DNA from: Nostoc paludosum FACHB-159
GTDB taxonomy: Bacteria; Cyanobacteriota; Cyanobacteriia; Cyanobacteriales; Nostocaceae
DNA: 64,000 nt
Assembly: GCF_014698835.1 (NCBI RefSeq)
Contig: NZ_JACJTU010000008.1
Location: 124,001-188,000, forward strand
Reading direction: 5' to 3'
The translations under genes and the position numbers were made by a program. The notes under the pieces were generated by a model, which was given only the letters and a program-made list of their open reading frames with translations, was not told the origin of the DNA and made no database searches. Of this stretch, positions 54,467 to 62,660 are shown one piece after another. Numbering within the stretch: the stretch's first letter is position 1; every line of letters starts with the position of its first letter.

Positions 54467-54897
54467 TTCATTTATAGAATTCCAGCTATAGCAGTCCTAA
54501 ATCATTTGTGAAAATTATATATCTCTTTCCTCTTTCTTACCTTTGCGTCCTTGGCGTTCTTGGCGGTTCGTTTCCTTATCCATATTTTTCACGACTCATT
54601 TAGGATTGCTATATGTGACTATATTGTATGCCCTCAAGAATCTGGGTTAGCACAGAAAAATAAAGCTGTAGACGAAGGTATACTTAAAGTTTCCTAAAAA
54701 AACAACGGACTTTTTATTAACTAAACCCCAGACCAATAACTGTGGAATTCAGCTATTAGTCTGGGGTTTTGAACGTTATAGCAGTTGAAGCAAACTTTAG
54801 AACATAAACTGTTCGTAAAATCCCAACACAAGAGATTGTCTTTACCTGTTGCCTATTGCCTATTGCCTGTTCCCTGCTATAAAAAATTAACAAAATT
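54467..54897. other. Intergenic region between mmsA and the sulfate-type ATPase gene
   Basis: Holds a G/T-rich STRR-like tract (TTGCGTCC, TTGGCGTTC units near 54542-54572), a strong hairpin at 54723-54770 and TGCCTATTGCC-type repeats near 54846-54872. No gene is seen. Confidence 0.5.
54723..54770 (-). terminator. Strong bidirectional-looking terminator after the sulfate-type ATPase gene
   Basis: AAACCCCAGAC (54723-54733) pairs with GTCTGGGGTTT (54759-54769); AATA/TATT extends the stem inside. T-runs occur on both sides. About 130 bases downstream of the ATPase stop codon on the minus strand. Confidence 0.75.
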
Positions 54898-55914
54898 TTA
54901 AATTGAATAAGACACTGGGAAGGACTTGGCATCCTTTGGCTTTACATATACCCGCTGTTTTGGTTCTAACTCTAATTGATTATAGCGATCGCGTGTTAAA
55001 TGCGCCGTCACTACTTGCCCATCATCGCAAGTTAATTCTACTTGAATTTCCCAACCCAAGTGTATCAAGCGACTGACTATAGCAGGTGTAGTGGCACCAT
55101 TAGCAGTAGTTTCTAAAATTACATCTTGTGGGCGCAAAAAGACTTGGGGATGGGGTGTATCAAATCCACTACTTTGAAAAATCCTCGAACTGCTAGGCAA
55201 TACGTTTACCGGGCCGATGAAGCTCATCACAAATGCAGTGGCAGGATTATCATAAATTTCTGCTGGCGTTCCCACCTGTTCCACTCGCCCTTTATTCATC
55301 ACCACAACTTCATCGGAGACTTCCATTGCTTCCTCTTGGTCGTGGGTCACGAAAACCGTGGTCACGTGTACTTCATCATGGAGGTTGCGTAACCATGCCC
55401 GTAAATCTTTGCGGACTTTAGCGTCAAGTGCGCCGAAGGGTTCATCTAGCAATAAAACTTCCGGTTCTACTGCCAGTGACCTAGCTAATGCTACCCGTTG
55501 TCTTTGACCACCAGAAAGTTGTGATGGATAGCGATCGCCTAATCCACTCAATTGCACCAATTCTAGCAACTGTTCTACACGCCCTTTAATTTTCTTTGCA
55601 TTTGCCTTGCGAATTTCTAAGCCAAAAGCAATATTCTGCCTCACAGTCAAATGCTTGAATAAAGCATAGTGCTGAAACACAAATCCAATATTTCGCTCTT
55701 GCACAGTTTGATATGTCGCATCCTTGCCGGTCAGCAGGATTTTGCCACTATCTGGCATTTCTAAGCCTGCTATTAACCGCAGCAGAGTAGATTTACCAGA
55801 TCCCGATGGCCCAAGCAACGCAACTAGGGAACCACTCTTAATTTCCAAGCTGACTTGATCTACTGCCTTGAAATTCCCGAATTGTTTGGAGACGTTTTCA
55901 ACTACAATGCCCAC
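54898..55914 (-). CDS. cysA: Sulfate/thiosulfate-type ABC transporter ATP-binding protein
   Basis: A 338-residue ATPase. Walker [10 protein letters not shown] (35-43), Q-loop FVFQHYALF, signature LSGGQRQR (133-140), Walker B VLLLDEP (153-159), H-loop [10 protein letters not shown]. The regulatory C-terminus (about 240-338, RPQDVIL) is of the TOBE type found in CysA. It would power import of sulfate with CysT/CysW permeases and a binding protein, none of which is in the window. GTG start at 55914 with GAGGT upstream. Molybdate or another anion cannot be ruled out. Confidence 0.88.
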   Translation of the reverse strand: MGIVVENVSKQFGNFKAVDQVSLEIKSGSLVALLGPSGSGKSTLLRLIAGLEMPDSGKILLTGKDATYQTVQERNIGFVFQHYALFKHLTVRQNIAFGLEIRKANAKKIKGRVEQLLELVQLSGLGDRYPSQLSGGQRQRVALARSLAVEPEVLLLDEPFGALDAKVRKDLRAWLRNLHDEVHVTTVFVTHDQEEAMEVSDEVVVMNKGRVEQVGTPAEIYDNPATAFVMSFIGPVNVLPSSSRIFQSSGFDTPHPQVFLRPQDVILETTANGATTPAIVSRLIHLGWEIQVELTCDDGQVVTAHLTRDRYNQLELEPKQRVYVKPKDAKSFPVSYSI

Positions 55915-56024
55915 TGCCGCTGTACCTCTGCAACTAAATCTACAGTTCCTTGCTAGGAATACTGTGTCTTACATATACCATACTAATTATTTTTAGATAA
56001 ATAAGATTCAGGTAATTCTGACTT

Positions 56025-57458
56025 CTAGCGCAGTAGAGCATGAAATTTTAGTTGACCCAGGAGGCTAATCTTTTTTCCAAGACTTAACACGTAAACTTCA
56101 TAATCTCCTGATTCTGCAAACTTACAGGAGATTTCAGTTTCTGTGCTTCCATTCCATTGACTCTCGCATTTTTTGATATCTTGTAGTTTTCGTTGGGTAT
56201 CTTGATTGTCTTCTAGCAAATTTACAGATCCTGGCAACTCCCAAAATGAAGACTCAGATTTTTGTAATTTAGTAGAGAAGGCAACAATTTTTTTACGATA
56301 ATTTGGAGAACTAGCAATTTTAATTACAGCAACTTTTTCAACATTGGTTTTATATTCAGCTGGGGAAATTAGCGTTAGGCTTTCGATGAAAAATTGAGGC
56401 ATTAGAAGTGGCTTATTTTCAAAAGTATTGTAATTTTCACGACGAGGTAAGAGTTGCCAATCTAATTGGTCAGGAAAATGGCTAATACTCATTACTTGGG
56501 GAGGAAGTGTGAGATACTCTGCACTATACGACGAAAATCCCATTTCGCTAGAATCGCGATCGTCCCAGGTCGTATCAACTAATTGCCAATTATCTAAAAT
56601 TTTGACAGCATTCCAAGCATGATTTGTCCAATCATAATCGGAATTTACCAGTCTAACCACCTTAGGAATTAACTCCACAGGCGCTAAATCTCGACGAATT
56701 TTCCCTCTGATATAAACAACATCTGCACCTATAGCTCGTCCCAATGCCATGAATAAATTAGCATAGCCCTCACAAACCCCTTTGTGAGTTAAAAAAACAG
56801 TTTTAGCATCTTGAGCAGGCCGTATACCAATTTTCAGCACATCTAAATCATAGGTTACTCGACTAATAACATAGTCATGTATGGCTTTAATTCGTAAGTA
56901 TGGGTCTGATTGATGTTGAGTAATATATTTTGCAACAGATTGAATACTTGTTTCTACATTAGATGGCATGTTAGCAATAATTGGGTCAATCCTTGCATTA
57001 TATTGCCACGGCCAAGGTGAATTTAATATAGGAGGTGTAGGTTTATATACTATACTATTAACCAAATCATTAATTGTATTGCTAAATAGATACGGATTGG
57101 TTTGATAAATCAATGCTATTATTAGTAATGTATAACCTAATAAATATTTAGGCTTAATCCGTTTAAAATTATTATTTTGCCAAAATAACAAAGGGTGTGT
57201 ATCGGATTGGTAACGAACTAAAGATCTTTTTTTATTAAAAATAAAAACAATTAAACTGCAAATAAAAATTACTAGAGCAATGCTGAAGAAAAGTGTTGTA
57301 TTACTGATAGCTAAATTGCCTTGAAAAAACAAATATACAGAGGCACTCAGGATAGCCACAAGCAGCAAAAGCACCCCAATCCGAACTATGCGTTTTCTCT
57401 TTTTCTGCTTCAGCTTACGAACCTCTTCGAGAAAACGGTTTTCAAGACTTTCAGGCAT
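56025..57458 (-). CDS. Membrane-anchored transglutaminase-like protein
   Basis: A 477-residue protein. A basic start (KLKQKKRKRIVRIG) leads to two closely spaced membrane helices (about 27-48 and 52-74), and a third at about 107-121. The large remainder, probably outside the cytoplasm, contains a transglutaminase core with an intact triad: Cys229 in HKGVCEGYANLF, His280 in TNHAWNAV and Asp295 in QLVDTTWDD. Such bacterial proteins are often proteases or amidases acting on envelope polymers. A C-terminal beta-rich part (about 360-477) follows. Substrate unknown. Monocistronic, divergent from chlP. Confidence 0.85.
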   Translation of the reverse strand: MPESLENRFLEEVRKLKQKKRKRIVRIGVLLLLVAILSASVYLFFQGNLAISNTTLFFSIALVIFICSLIVFIFNKKRSLVRYQSDTHPLLFWQNNNFKRIKPKYLLGYTLLIIALIYQTNPYLFSNTINDLVNSIVYKPTPPILNSPWPWQYNARIDPIIANMPSNVETSIQSVAKYITQHQSDPYLRIKAIHDYVISRVTYDLDVLKIGIRPAQDAKTVFLTHKGVCEGYANLFMALGRAIGADVVYIRGKIRRDLAPVELIPKVVRLVNSDYDWTNHAWNAVKILDNWQLVDTTWDDRDSSEMGFSSYSAEYLTLPPQVMSISHFPDQLDWQLLPRRENYNTFENKPLLMPQFFIESLTLISPAEYKTNVEKVAVIKIASSPNYRKKIVAFSTKLQKSESSFWELPGSVNLLEDNQDTQRKLQDIKKCESQWNGSTETEISCKFAESGDYEVYVLSLGKKISLLGQLKFHALLR

Positions 57459-57696
57459 AAAAGACCTTTATAAAAAATAATGTATTAACGATCCAGAGTA
57501 ATATTTCATTTGTATTACAACAAATTATACTAGTAAATTCTTCCCCAACCAAGATTTTCCATTCCCAATTTCGCTTTTTGTTTCAAAAAGTTAAGGAATA
57601 TTGCATTTCAGTCAAAACCTGGAGGTAAAGCGCCAAATCAGCCGAAAGACCGTGGTAGTATGCTCTCGGTAAATGTGAAGATTGGGAGAAAGACCT

Positions 57697-58917
57697 TTGA
57701 CACTACGGGTTGCTGTTATTGGGTCAGGCCCTGCTGGTTCGTCTGCCGCTGAAACACTGGCAAAAGCTGGGATTGAAACCTACCTGTTTGAGCGGAAGCT
57801 AGACAATGCAAAGCCTTGTGGGGGCGCTATTCCCCTGTGTATGGTGGGTGAATTTGACTTACCACCAGAGATTATCGATCGCCGCGTGCGGAAGATGAAA
57901 ATGATTTCGCCTTCCAACCGCGAGGTTGATATCAATTTGGTTAATGAAGAAGAATATATAGGAATGTGCCGCCGGGAAGTCCTAGATGGCTTTTTGCGGA
58001 ATCGTGCGGCAAAACTGGGTGCAAATTTAATTAATGCCACTGTTCATAAACTCGATATACCAGCAAACAATACCGATCCCTACACCATCCATTACGTTGA
58101 CCATACAGAAACGGGTGCAGAAGGTGTTGCCAAAACCCTGAAAGTGGATGCCATCATTGGGGCTGATGGGGCGAACTCCAGAGTTGCCAAAGAAATGGGC
58201 GCGGGGGATTATAATTATGCGATCGCTTTCCAAGAGCGAATTCGCTTACCCGAAGACAAAATGGCATACTACAACGACCTCGCGGAAATGTATGTCGGTA
58301 ATGATGTTTCTACAGACTTCTACGCGTGGGTTTTCCCCAAATACGACCACGTAGCTGTCGGTACTGGCACAATGCACATTAACAAAGCCAGCATCAAACA
58401 GTTACAAGCTGGTATTCGCGCTCGTGCATCCGAGAAACTGGCAGGCGGTAAAATCATCAAAGTAGAAGCCCACCCCATTCCCGAACATCCCCGTCCCCGT
58501 CGTGTTGTCGGTCGCATCGCTTTGGTGGGAGATGCAGCTGGTTACGTTACCAAGTCATCTGGCGAAGGTATTTATTTTGCGGCTAAATCTGGGCGGATGT
58601 GTGCCGAAACCATTGTTGAAGCATCTAACAATGGAAACCGCATTCCCACAGAAGACGATCTGAAGGTTTACTTGAAGCGTTGGGATAAAAAATACGGACT
58701 CACTTACAAAGTCTTGGACATTCTGCAAACCGTCTTCTATCGTTCTGACGCCACCCGCGAAGCCTTCGTGGAAATGTGCGACGACCTCGATGTACAGCGG
58801 CTAACATTCGATAGCTATCTGTACAAAACCGTTGTTCCAGCTAATCCCATCACCCAATTAAAAATTACTGCCAAAACCATTGCCAGCTTAATTCGTGGTA
58901 ATGCCCTTGCACCCTAA
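57697..58917 (+). CDS. chlP: Geranylgeranyl diphosphate/chlorophyll reductase
   Basis: About 406 residues from TTG 57697, preceded by GGGAG eight bases upstream; the frame is open from 57682. The start MTLRVAVIGSGPAGSSAAET is the FAD dinucleotide-binding motif. Later motifs: KPCGGAIPLCM, MCRREVLDGFLR, IIGADGANSRVAKEMG and ALVGDAAGYVTKSSGEGIYF (FAD ribityl). The enzyme reduces the geranylgeranyl group to phytyl for chlorophyll and tocopherol, at the thylakoid membrane. Length and sequence match cyanobacterial ChlP throughout. Confidence 0.96.
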   Translation: MTLRVAVIGSGPAGSSAAETLAKAGIETYLFERKLDNAKPCGGAIPLCMVGEFDLPPEIIDRRVRKMKMISPSNREVDINLVNEEEYIGMCRREVLDGFLRNRAAKLGANLINATVHKLDIPANNTDPYTIHYVDHTETGAEGVAKTLKVDAIIGADGANSRVAKEMGAGDYNYAIAFQERIRLPEDKMAYYNDLAEMYVGNDVSTDFYAWVFPKYDHVAVGTGTMHINKASIKQLQAGIRARASEKLAGGKIIKVEAHPIPEHPRPRRVVGRIALVGDAAGYVTKSSGEGIYFAAKSGRMCAETIVEASNNGNRIPTEDDLKVYLKRWDKKYGLTYKVLDILQTVFYRSDATREAFVEMCDDLDVQRLTFDSYLYKTVVPANPITQLKITAKTIASLIRGNALAP

Positions 58918-59246
58918 GTGAATTCAGAATTTAGAATTCCAACATTAGGAGCAGAAAATTCATAATTCCAGATTATGAATTTTCTGCTCCTCTGCTATTA
59001 TTTGATCAAATAGCAACTTGATATTAAATTGACAAGTGTTAATATAGTCAATCTGGTTGCTGGTTATAAGGTTTGTAATAAAAATGCAAAACCCATTAAA
59101 TAGGTTTAATAAATATAAATTATTCAATAAGATTTAAAAAAATACATATAAATACTTCATAAAAACTACAAAAAGATGTTGGCACATTTTGCGTAAATTT
59201 ACTACGGTATACAGGAGACTTACTAAAGGAAGCTCCAGGGTGAGAA
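58918..59246. other. Intergenic region after chlP
   Basis: Contains the long hairpin at 58947-58991 and otherwise AT-rich sequence that presumably includes the promoter of the PEP-CTERM gene. No gene is seen. Confidence 0.4.
58947..58991 (+). terminator. 20-bp perfect hairpin after chlP
   Basis: Bases 58947-58966 pair perfectly with 58972-58991 around a five-base loop, 30 bases after the chlP stop. There is no T-run directly after it (CTGCTATTATTTG), so it may be an RNA 3'-end stabiliser or a palindromic repeat rather than a plain intrinsic terminator. Confidence 0.7.
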
Positions 59247-59969
59247 TTGAAACCTAAGTTTATGAAGCAAAGTTTAGTTGTTACAACTGCCGTATCTAGT
59301 TTTTTTGTGACTGCGACCACAGCATTCGGTTTCTCTGGTCAAGCACAAGCTTTTTCTTTTTCTGGTATCTCCAGTGGTACATGGGGAGTACCGACTCCAG
59401 GAAGCCTTGATACCAACCCTACATTTACAGGTGTGGGAACTAACACATTTACTTGGGGTCAACCTTCTGCACCATCAACACTTCCAAATAAACTGATTTT
59501 TGATGGAAGTTCCTTTTCAGGAAACACCGACTCTCTATTTAAAATAGGTGAATTGAAGTACTTTAACGAAACAGTACTTAAAGGCACAAGTGTTGAATTT
59601 GTACCTTTAAATCTTAATTTATCCCTCAACTCCCCCGTTGGAATCAACCAAGCTTTTGGCTTCGACTTCCGTTTGGTAAATACACCAAATATCGCAACAA
59701 ATACACCAGAACAAAATGCAGATTTTGTATTTATAGACACAAACTTGAGCTATAAAACATTTACCTTTGCAGGTAATAAATACACACTTGAGCTAACAGG
59801 CTTTAATCCGGATGTTCCTCTGTTCAGTATTCAAGCACTTGAAGGAGGCACAACTACAGCATCTGTTTATGCCAAAATTAAAACAATACCAGAACCTGCA
59901 ACAATAGCAGGTTTATCCTTGCTAGGAATATACTTCTTATCTCGGAAAAAATCCTTACAAAAAAATTAA
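59247..59969 (+). CDS. PEP-CTERM exported protein, probable choice-of-anchor K domain
   Basis: A 240-residue exported protein. A signal peptide (about 1-36, VVTTAVSSFFVTATTAF then GQAQA) precedes a beta-rich domain with NTFTWGQPSAPSTLPNKLIF and LNLSLNSPVGINQAFGFDF, which fits the choice-of-anchor K family. The C-terminal sorting signal is IPEPATIAGLSLLGIYFLSR followed by basic residues. The TTG at 59247 follows AGGGTGAG at good spacing; ATG at 59262 is the alternative. Probably exported and anchored or released by exosortase processing. Function unknown. Confidence 0.8.
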   Translation: MKPKFMKQSLVVTTAVSSFFVTATTAFGFSGQAQAFSFSGISSGTWGVPTPGSLDTNPTFTGVGTNTFTWGQPSAPSTLPNKLIFDGSSFSGNTDSLFKIGELKYFNETVLKGTSVEFVPLNLNLSLNSPVGINQAFGFDFRLVNTPNIATNTPEQNADFVFIDTNLSYKTFTFAGNKYTLELTGFNPDVPLFSIQALEGGTTTASVYAKIKTIPEPATIAGLSLLGIYFLSRKKSLQKN

Positions 59970-60148
59970 CTCTAGGAATCATTTGATTTTTGAAATTATC
60001 TACTTATGCAGGGAGTAGGAATTAGGTAATCAGGCTTTTAGATCTGTACAGAGTTTTTTCAAAAATCAAATCATAGTCCTGCAAATAACAGATTTGGTAA
60101 ATTATGCAAGTCAGAATTCAATACAGTTCAGATAAGAGCAAAAAACTT

Positions 60149-60175
60149 GTAGAGACGGCGATTTATCGCGTCTGG
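60149..60175. repeat. Dispersed palindrome, GTAGAGAC family, diverged copy
   Basis: GTAGAGACGGCGATTTATCG and following CGTCTGG resemble the palindromes at 21016-21041 and 29403-29430, with one inserted base in the left arm. Confidence 0.7.
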
Positions 60176-60220
60176 TAAAACCCACAATTGTCTACAATTA
60201 GCCTTTCACTGAACCGTAAT

Positions 60221-60246
60221 AAAAAAAGTCCCTCAGAATTTGAGGG
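60221..60246 (-). terminator. Intrinsic terminator of the M50 protease gene
   Basis: CCCTCA and TGAGGG (60230-60246) form the stem; on the minus strand they are followed by ACTTTTTTTATT (T-run at 60227-60221). 33 bases after the stop codon. Confidence 0.85.
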
Positions 60247-60278
60247 AGTTGAGGAGAAAATATTGTTTTTTGAGAAGA

Positions 60279-61403
60279 CTATGCAGGGTTAGGTTGGGTT
60301 TGGCTTTGCAACAGTCGGATAATTGCAGCTTTTTCTAAGATTCCTACCAGCACACCATTATCACGAATTACAGGAAGCACAGAGACCTTTTGTTGTTCTA
60401 GTAGTTGGATAACTTCTAGTAGAGGTTGGTCTGATTGAACTGTGGTTGATTCTGTAATTGGTCGCATAACTTGTTTAACTAGAGTTTCCGACCATAGTGC
60501 TGTAGGGATGGTTCGTAAGTTATCAGTTGCGATCGCACCTACTAATTGTCCATCATCATCAGTCACTAAATACCGATGCCAATTTTGCCCGCTTACAACT
60601 TGTTCATCAGCAAACTCTCTCAGGGTCAGATTAGCAGACACAATTGGGCTATTAGCAGTTACAGCATCTTCAGCCGTTAAACCTGTAAGTTTTTCTTGCA
60701 CTCTGGCAAATTGAGCCGCATTACCAGCATTTTGCAACAAGAAGAAGCCAACTAACAAGTTCCAGAAGTTACCGAAGCTGCCAAATAATAGTAGGGGAAG
60801 TATACCGGAAAGAACTGCTACCCATCCAAAAATTTGACCAACTGCACTGGCAAAAGTTACACCTTTATAAGGATTGCCTGTAATTTTCCAAACAATGGCT
60901 TTGAGTATATTTCCGCCATCTAAAGGCAAGCCAGGGATTAGGTTGAACAGTGCTAATGCCAAGTTAACGGCAGCCAAAACACCGAGAATTGCAGCTAGCG
61001 GCCCCGATACAGGTGTAGTAAGACTAATTGCTGTAACGATGCCAAAGAGTAGTAAGCTAACTAAAGGGCCGGCGATCGCTACCCAAAACGCTTCACCTGG
61101 AGTTTTCGATTCTTTTTCTAAGCTTGCCAAACCACCAAATATAAACAATGTGATGGATTTGACATCAATTCCCTGACGGATAGCAACAAAACTGTGTCCT
61201 AATTCGTGGGCGACGACAGAGGCGAACAACATCAGCGCTGTCATCAATCCCAATATTAAAGCTAATCCCGCAGATAATTGGGGAAACTGCGCCGCTAGTC
61301 CGCTGCTATAACTCCAAGTTACCAAACCTAGAACTAAAAACCACGACGGATGGATGTAGAAGGGAATTCCGAAGAGATTACCAACGCGAATTGTGCCATT
61401 CAT
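60279..61403 (-). CDS. Site-2 protease (M50 family) with C-terminal CBS pair
   Basis: About 374 residues from ATG 61403, preceded by AAAGGTGA; the frame is open seven codons further. Membrane metalloprotease of the Rip3/SpoIVFB-like group: zinc motif HELGH (His66, Glu67, His70), and second motif NLIPGLPLDGGNIL with the third ligand Asp. About six membrane helices (1-220), then two CBS domains (about 240-370, LTAEDAVTANSPIVSANLTL and VKQVMRPITESTTVQSDQPL) that may sense nucleotides. Substrate unknown; relatives cleave membrane-bound regulators. Confidence 0.9.
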   Translation of the reverse strand: MNGTIRVGNLFGIPFYIHPSWFLVLGLVTWSYSSGLAAQFPQLSAGLALILGLMTALMLFASVVAHELGHSFVAIRQGIDVKSITLFIFGGLASLEKESKTPGEAFWVAIAGPLVSLLLFGIVTAISLTTPVSGPLAAILGVLAAVNLALALFNLIPGLPLDGGNILKAIVWKITGNPYKGVTFASAVGQIFGWVAVLSGILPLLLFGSFGNFWNLLVGFFLLQNAGNAAQFARVQEKLTGLTAEDAVTANSPIVSANLTLREFADEQVVSGQNWHRYLVTDDDGQLVGAIATDNLRTIPTALWSETLVKQVMRPITESTTVQSDQPLLEVIQLLEQQKVSVLPVIRDNGVLVGILEKAAIIRLLQSQTQPNPA

Positions 61404-61570
61404 GTCGTTCACCTTTGATTTCAACTGCGAGAGGTTTGCTTTCCTCTCGATGTCTTTAGTGTAACGAAATGTTAAGGCGTTTTAATCTTTGCAGCAGTAG
61501 TGTTGTCCGTCCGTAAAGGTGAGGTTATTAGTAATATTTGCGAATAATACGTATATATCAGCGATCGTTT

Positions 61571-61678
61571 CCAAGGCTTCAAGTTATGATTTATCGAACT
61601 TGTTGCGATCGCTCCATCGGTCTCTATTGCCCGTTTTACTTCTGCTTGAGAAATTTCTAGCTGTTTTTTGGACTTTGC
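61571..61678 (-). pseudogene. HsdS-like C-terminal remnant, copy downstream of hepT
   Basis: In the minus-strand frame starting at 61678, directly after an in-frame TAG, the text AKSKKQLEISQAEVKRAIET then DGAIATSSINHNL is read. It aligns over about 35 residues with the remnant upstream of mntA (TKQLLEIAKTEVEGVIENDE, ATATTWINQQLEA). It lies 14 bases after the hepT stop. It has no start codon and no upstream coding part. The family name (type I restriction specificity subunit) is from memory. Confidence 0.55.
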
Positions 61679-61691
61679 CTACAAAACACCT

Positions 61692-62018
61692 TTAAAGTAA
61701 AGAATCAATCAAGTTCAAAAGTTCTGGCAATTTATTTTCAACAACATCCCATATCACATCAAAATCCAGCTGATCGTAATCATGGACAATCACATCTCGC
61801 ATTCCTGCCATTTGTCGCCAGGGAATTTCTTGATGTTGCTGACGGAACGACTGAGAAAGCCGTTTGGTGGCTTCGCCAATAATTGTAATTTGGTAGAGGA
61901 TTGCAGACAATTTCTCGTCATTGGTTTCCAGTTCCGATTTGCTAATCCCATCTGCATAGCGTAAGCTACGCTTGATAGCATTGGCGATGTCGATTAGAGA
62001 TTCTTGGTCACGCGGCAT
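61692..62018 (-). CDS. hepT: HepT-like HEPN ribonuclease toxin (DUF86)
   Basis: About 108 residues from ATG 62018. The HEPN active-site motif R-x4-H-x-Y is present: RDVIVHDY (Arg74, His79, Tyr81). HepT toxins cut RNA and are neutralised by the MntA nucleotidyltransferase, which adds AMP to the HEPN tyrosine. The gene overlaps the 3' end of mntA by 11 bases, the typical antitoxin-first operon. The frame extends 17 codons upstream, but that text is within mntA. Both partners keep their key residues, so the pair is probably functional. Confidence 0.88.
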   Translation of the reverse strand: MPRDQESLIDIANAIKRSLRYADGISKSELETNDEKLSAILYQITIIGEATKRLSQSFRQQHQEIPWRQMAGMRDVIVHDYDQLDFDVIWDVVENKLPELLNLIDSLL

Positions 62019-62322
62019 AGATGACTTGTGCGGATTCCAAAATATTTTTACGTCTAAGCCAGTTTTCACTGCGCTCGATGGCGGCTTTTACAATCAAATC
62101 TACAGGACGGTTAAAAATAACTTGCAGTTCATCCCGCATTTGCAGAGTTTCGGTTAAGCCGCGTTTCGCACTCGGAGAAAAGGCAATCAACACATCAATA
62201 TCGCTTTCAGGGCGAAAGTCATCGCGTAAGACGGAGCCGAACAGGGCAAATTCGGTAACTTGCCACTTGTGACAAAACTCACGAATCCGATCCATTGGTA
62301 AATCTATTGCAGTAATCGTCAT
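62008..62322 (-). CDS. mntA: MntA-like minimal nucleotidyltransferase antitoxin
   Basis: A 104-residue minimal nucleotidyltransferase. The catalytic pattern G-S-x10-D-x-D is intact: GSVLRDDFRPESDID (Gly29-Ser30, Asp41, Asp43), and a third acidic strand follows in VDLIVKA. It should AMPylate HepT. The ATG overlaps the TGA of the decayed upstream coding sequence (ATGA), suggesting translation was once coupled to that gene. Confidence 0.88.
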   Translation of the reverse strand: MTITAIDLPMDRIREFCHKWQVTEFALFGSVLRDDFRPESDIDVLIAFSPSAKRGLTETLQMRDELQVIFNRPVDLIVKAAIERSENWLRRKNILESAQVIYAA

Positions 62323-62607
62323 GGCATTTGTAACTCTAAAGCTTCAAGTTGCTGGTTTATCCAAGTTGTGGCTGTCGCTTCATCATTCTCAATCACCCCT
62401 TCTACTTCTGTTTTAGCAATTTCTAGCAATTGTTTGGTCTCGTGCTTTGCGAGATGCTGTGACCTTTTCTGTGATTTTCTAGCGAGTAGATTCTTTCGGT
62501 ACTGAGATTGGAATATTTAACAAATCCTCAGTGGAAATTGCCGGATACATACTAGCAGTTGTATGAAGATCGAGGATTTCGCAGACAATGGGCGATCCCC
62601 GGATTTC
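62319..62607 (-). pseudogene. HsdS-like C-terminal remnant, copy upstream of mntA
   Basis: Minus-strand text from 62607 reads MYPAISTEDLLNIPISVPKE, then STR, an in-frame TAG (62479-62481), and KITEKVTASRKAR. The frame then shifts near 62440, and the other frame continues TKQLLEIAKTEVEGVIENDE, ATATTWINQQLEALELQMP and a TGA that overlaps the mntA start. This looks like the last 100 or so residues of a type I restriction specificity (S) subunit, disrupted by a stop and a frameshift. The family assignment is from memory of cyanobacterial S subunits; the decay is seen directly. Confidence 0.6.
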
Positions 62608-62628
62608 TCACTAGTGAAAAATCCGGGA
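62598..62628. repeat. Palindromic hairpin upstream of the HsdS-like remnant
   Basis: CCCGGATTT and AAATCCGGG are inverted around CTCACTAGTGAA, itself partly self-complementary. It lies 30-60 bases beyond the stop of the RTX gene on the minus strand and may end its transcript. Confidence 0.6.
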
Positions 62629-62660
62629 GTACTACTTTCCCCCCGGTTTTATCAAAAGAG

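Larger units (their letters stand above)
59970..60278. other. Intergenic region between convergent genes
   Basis: Holds the dispersed palindrome at 60149-60175 and the protease gene terminator at 60221-60246. Otherwise no gene or motif. Confidence 0.4.
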
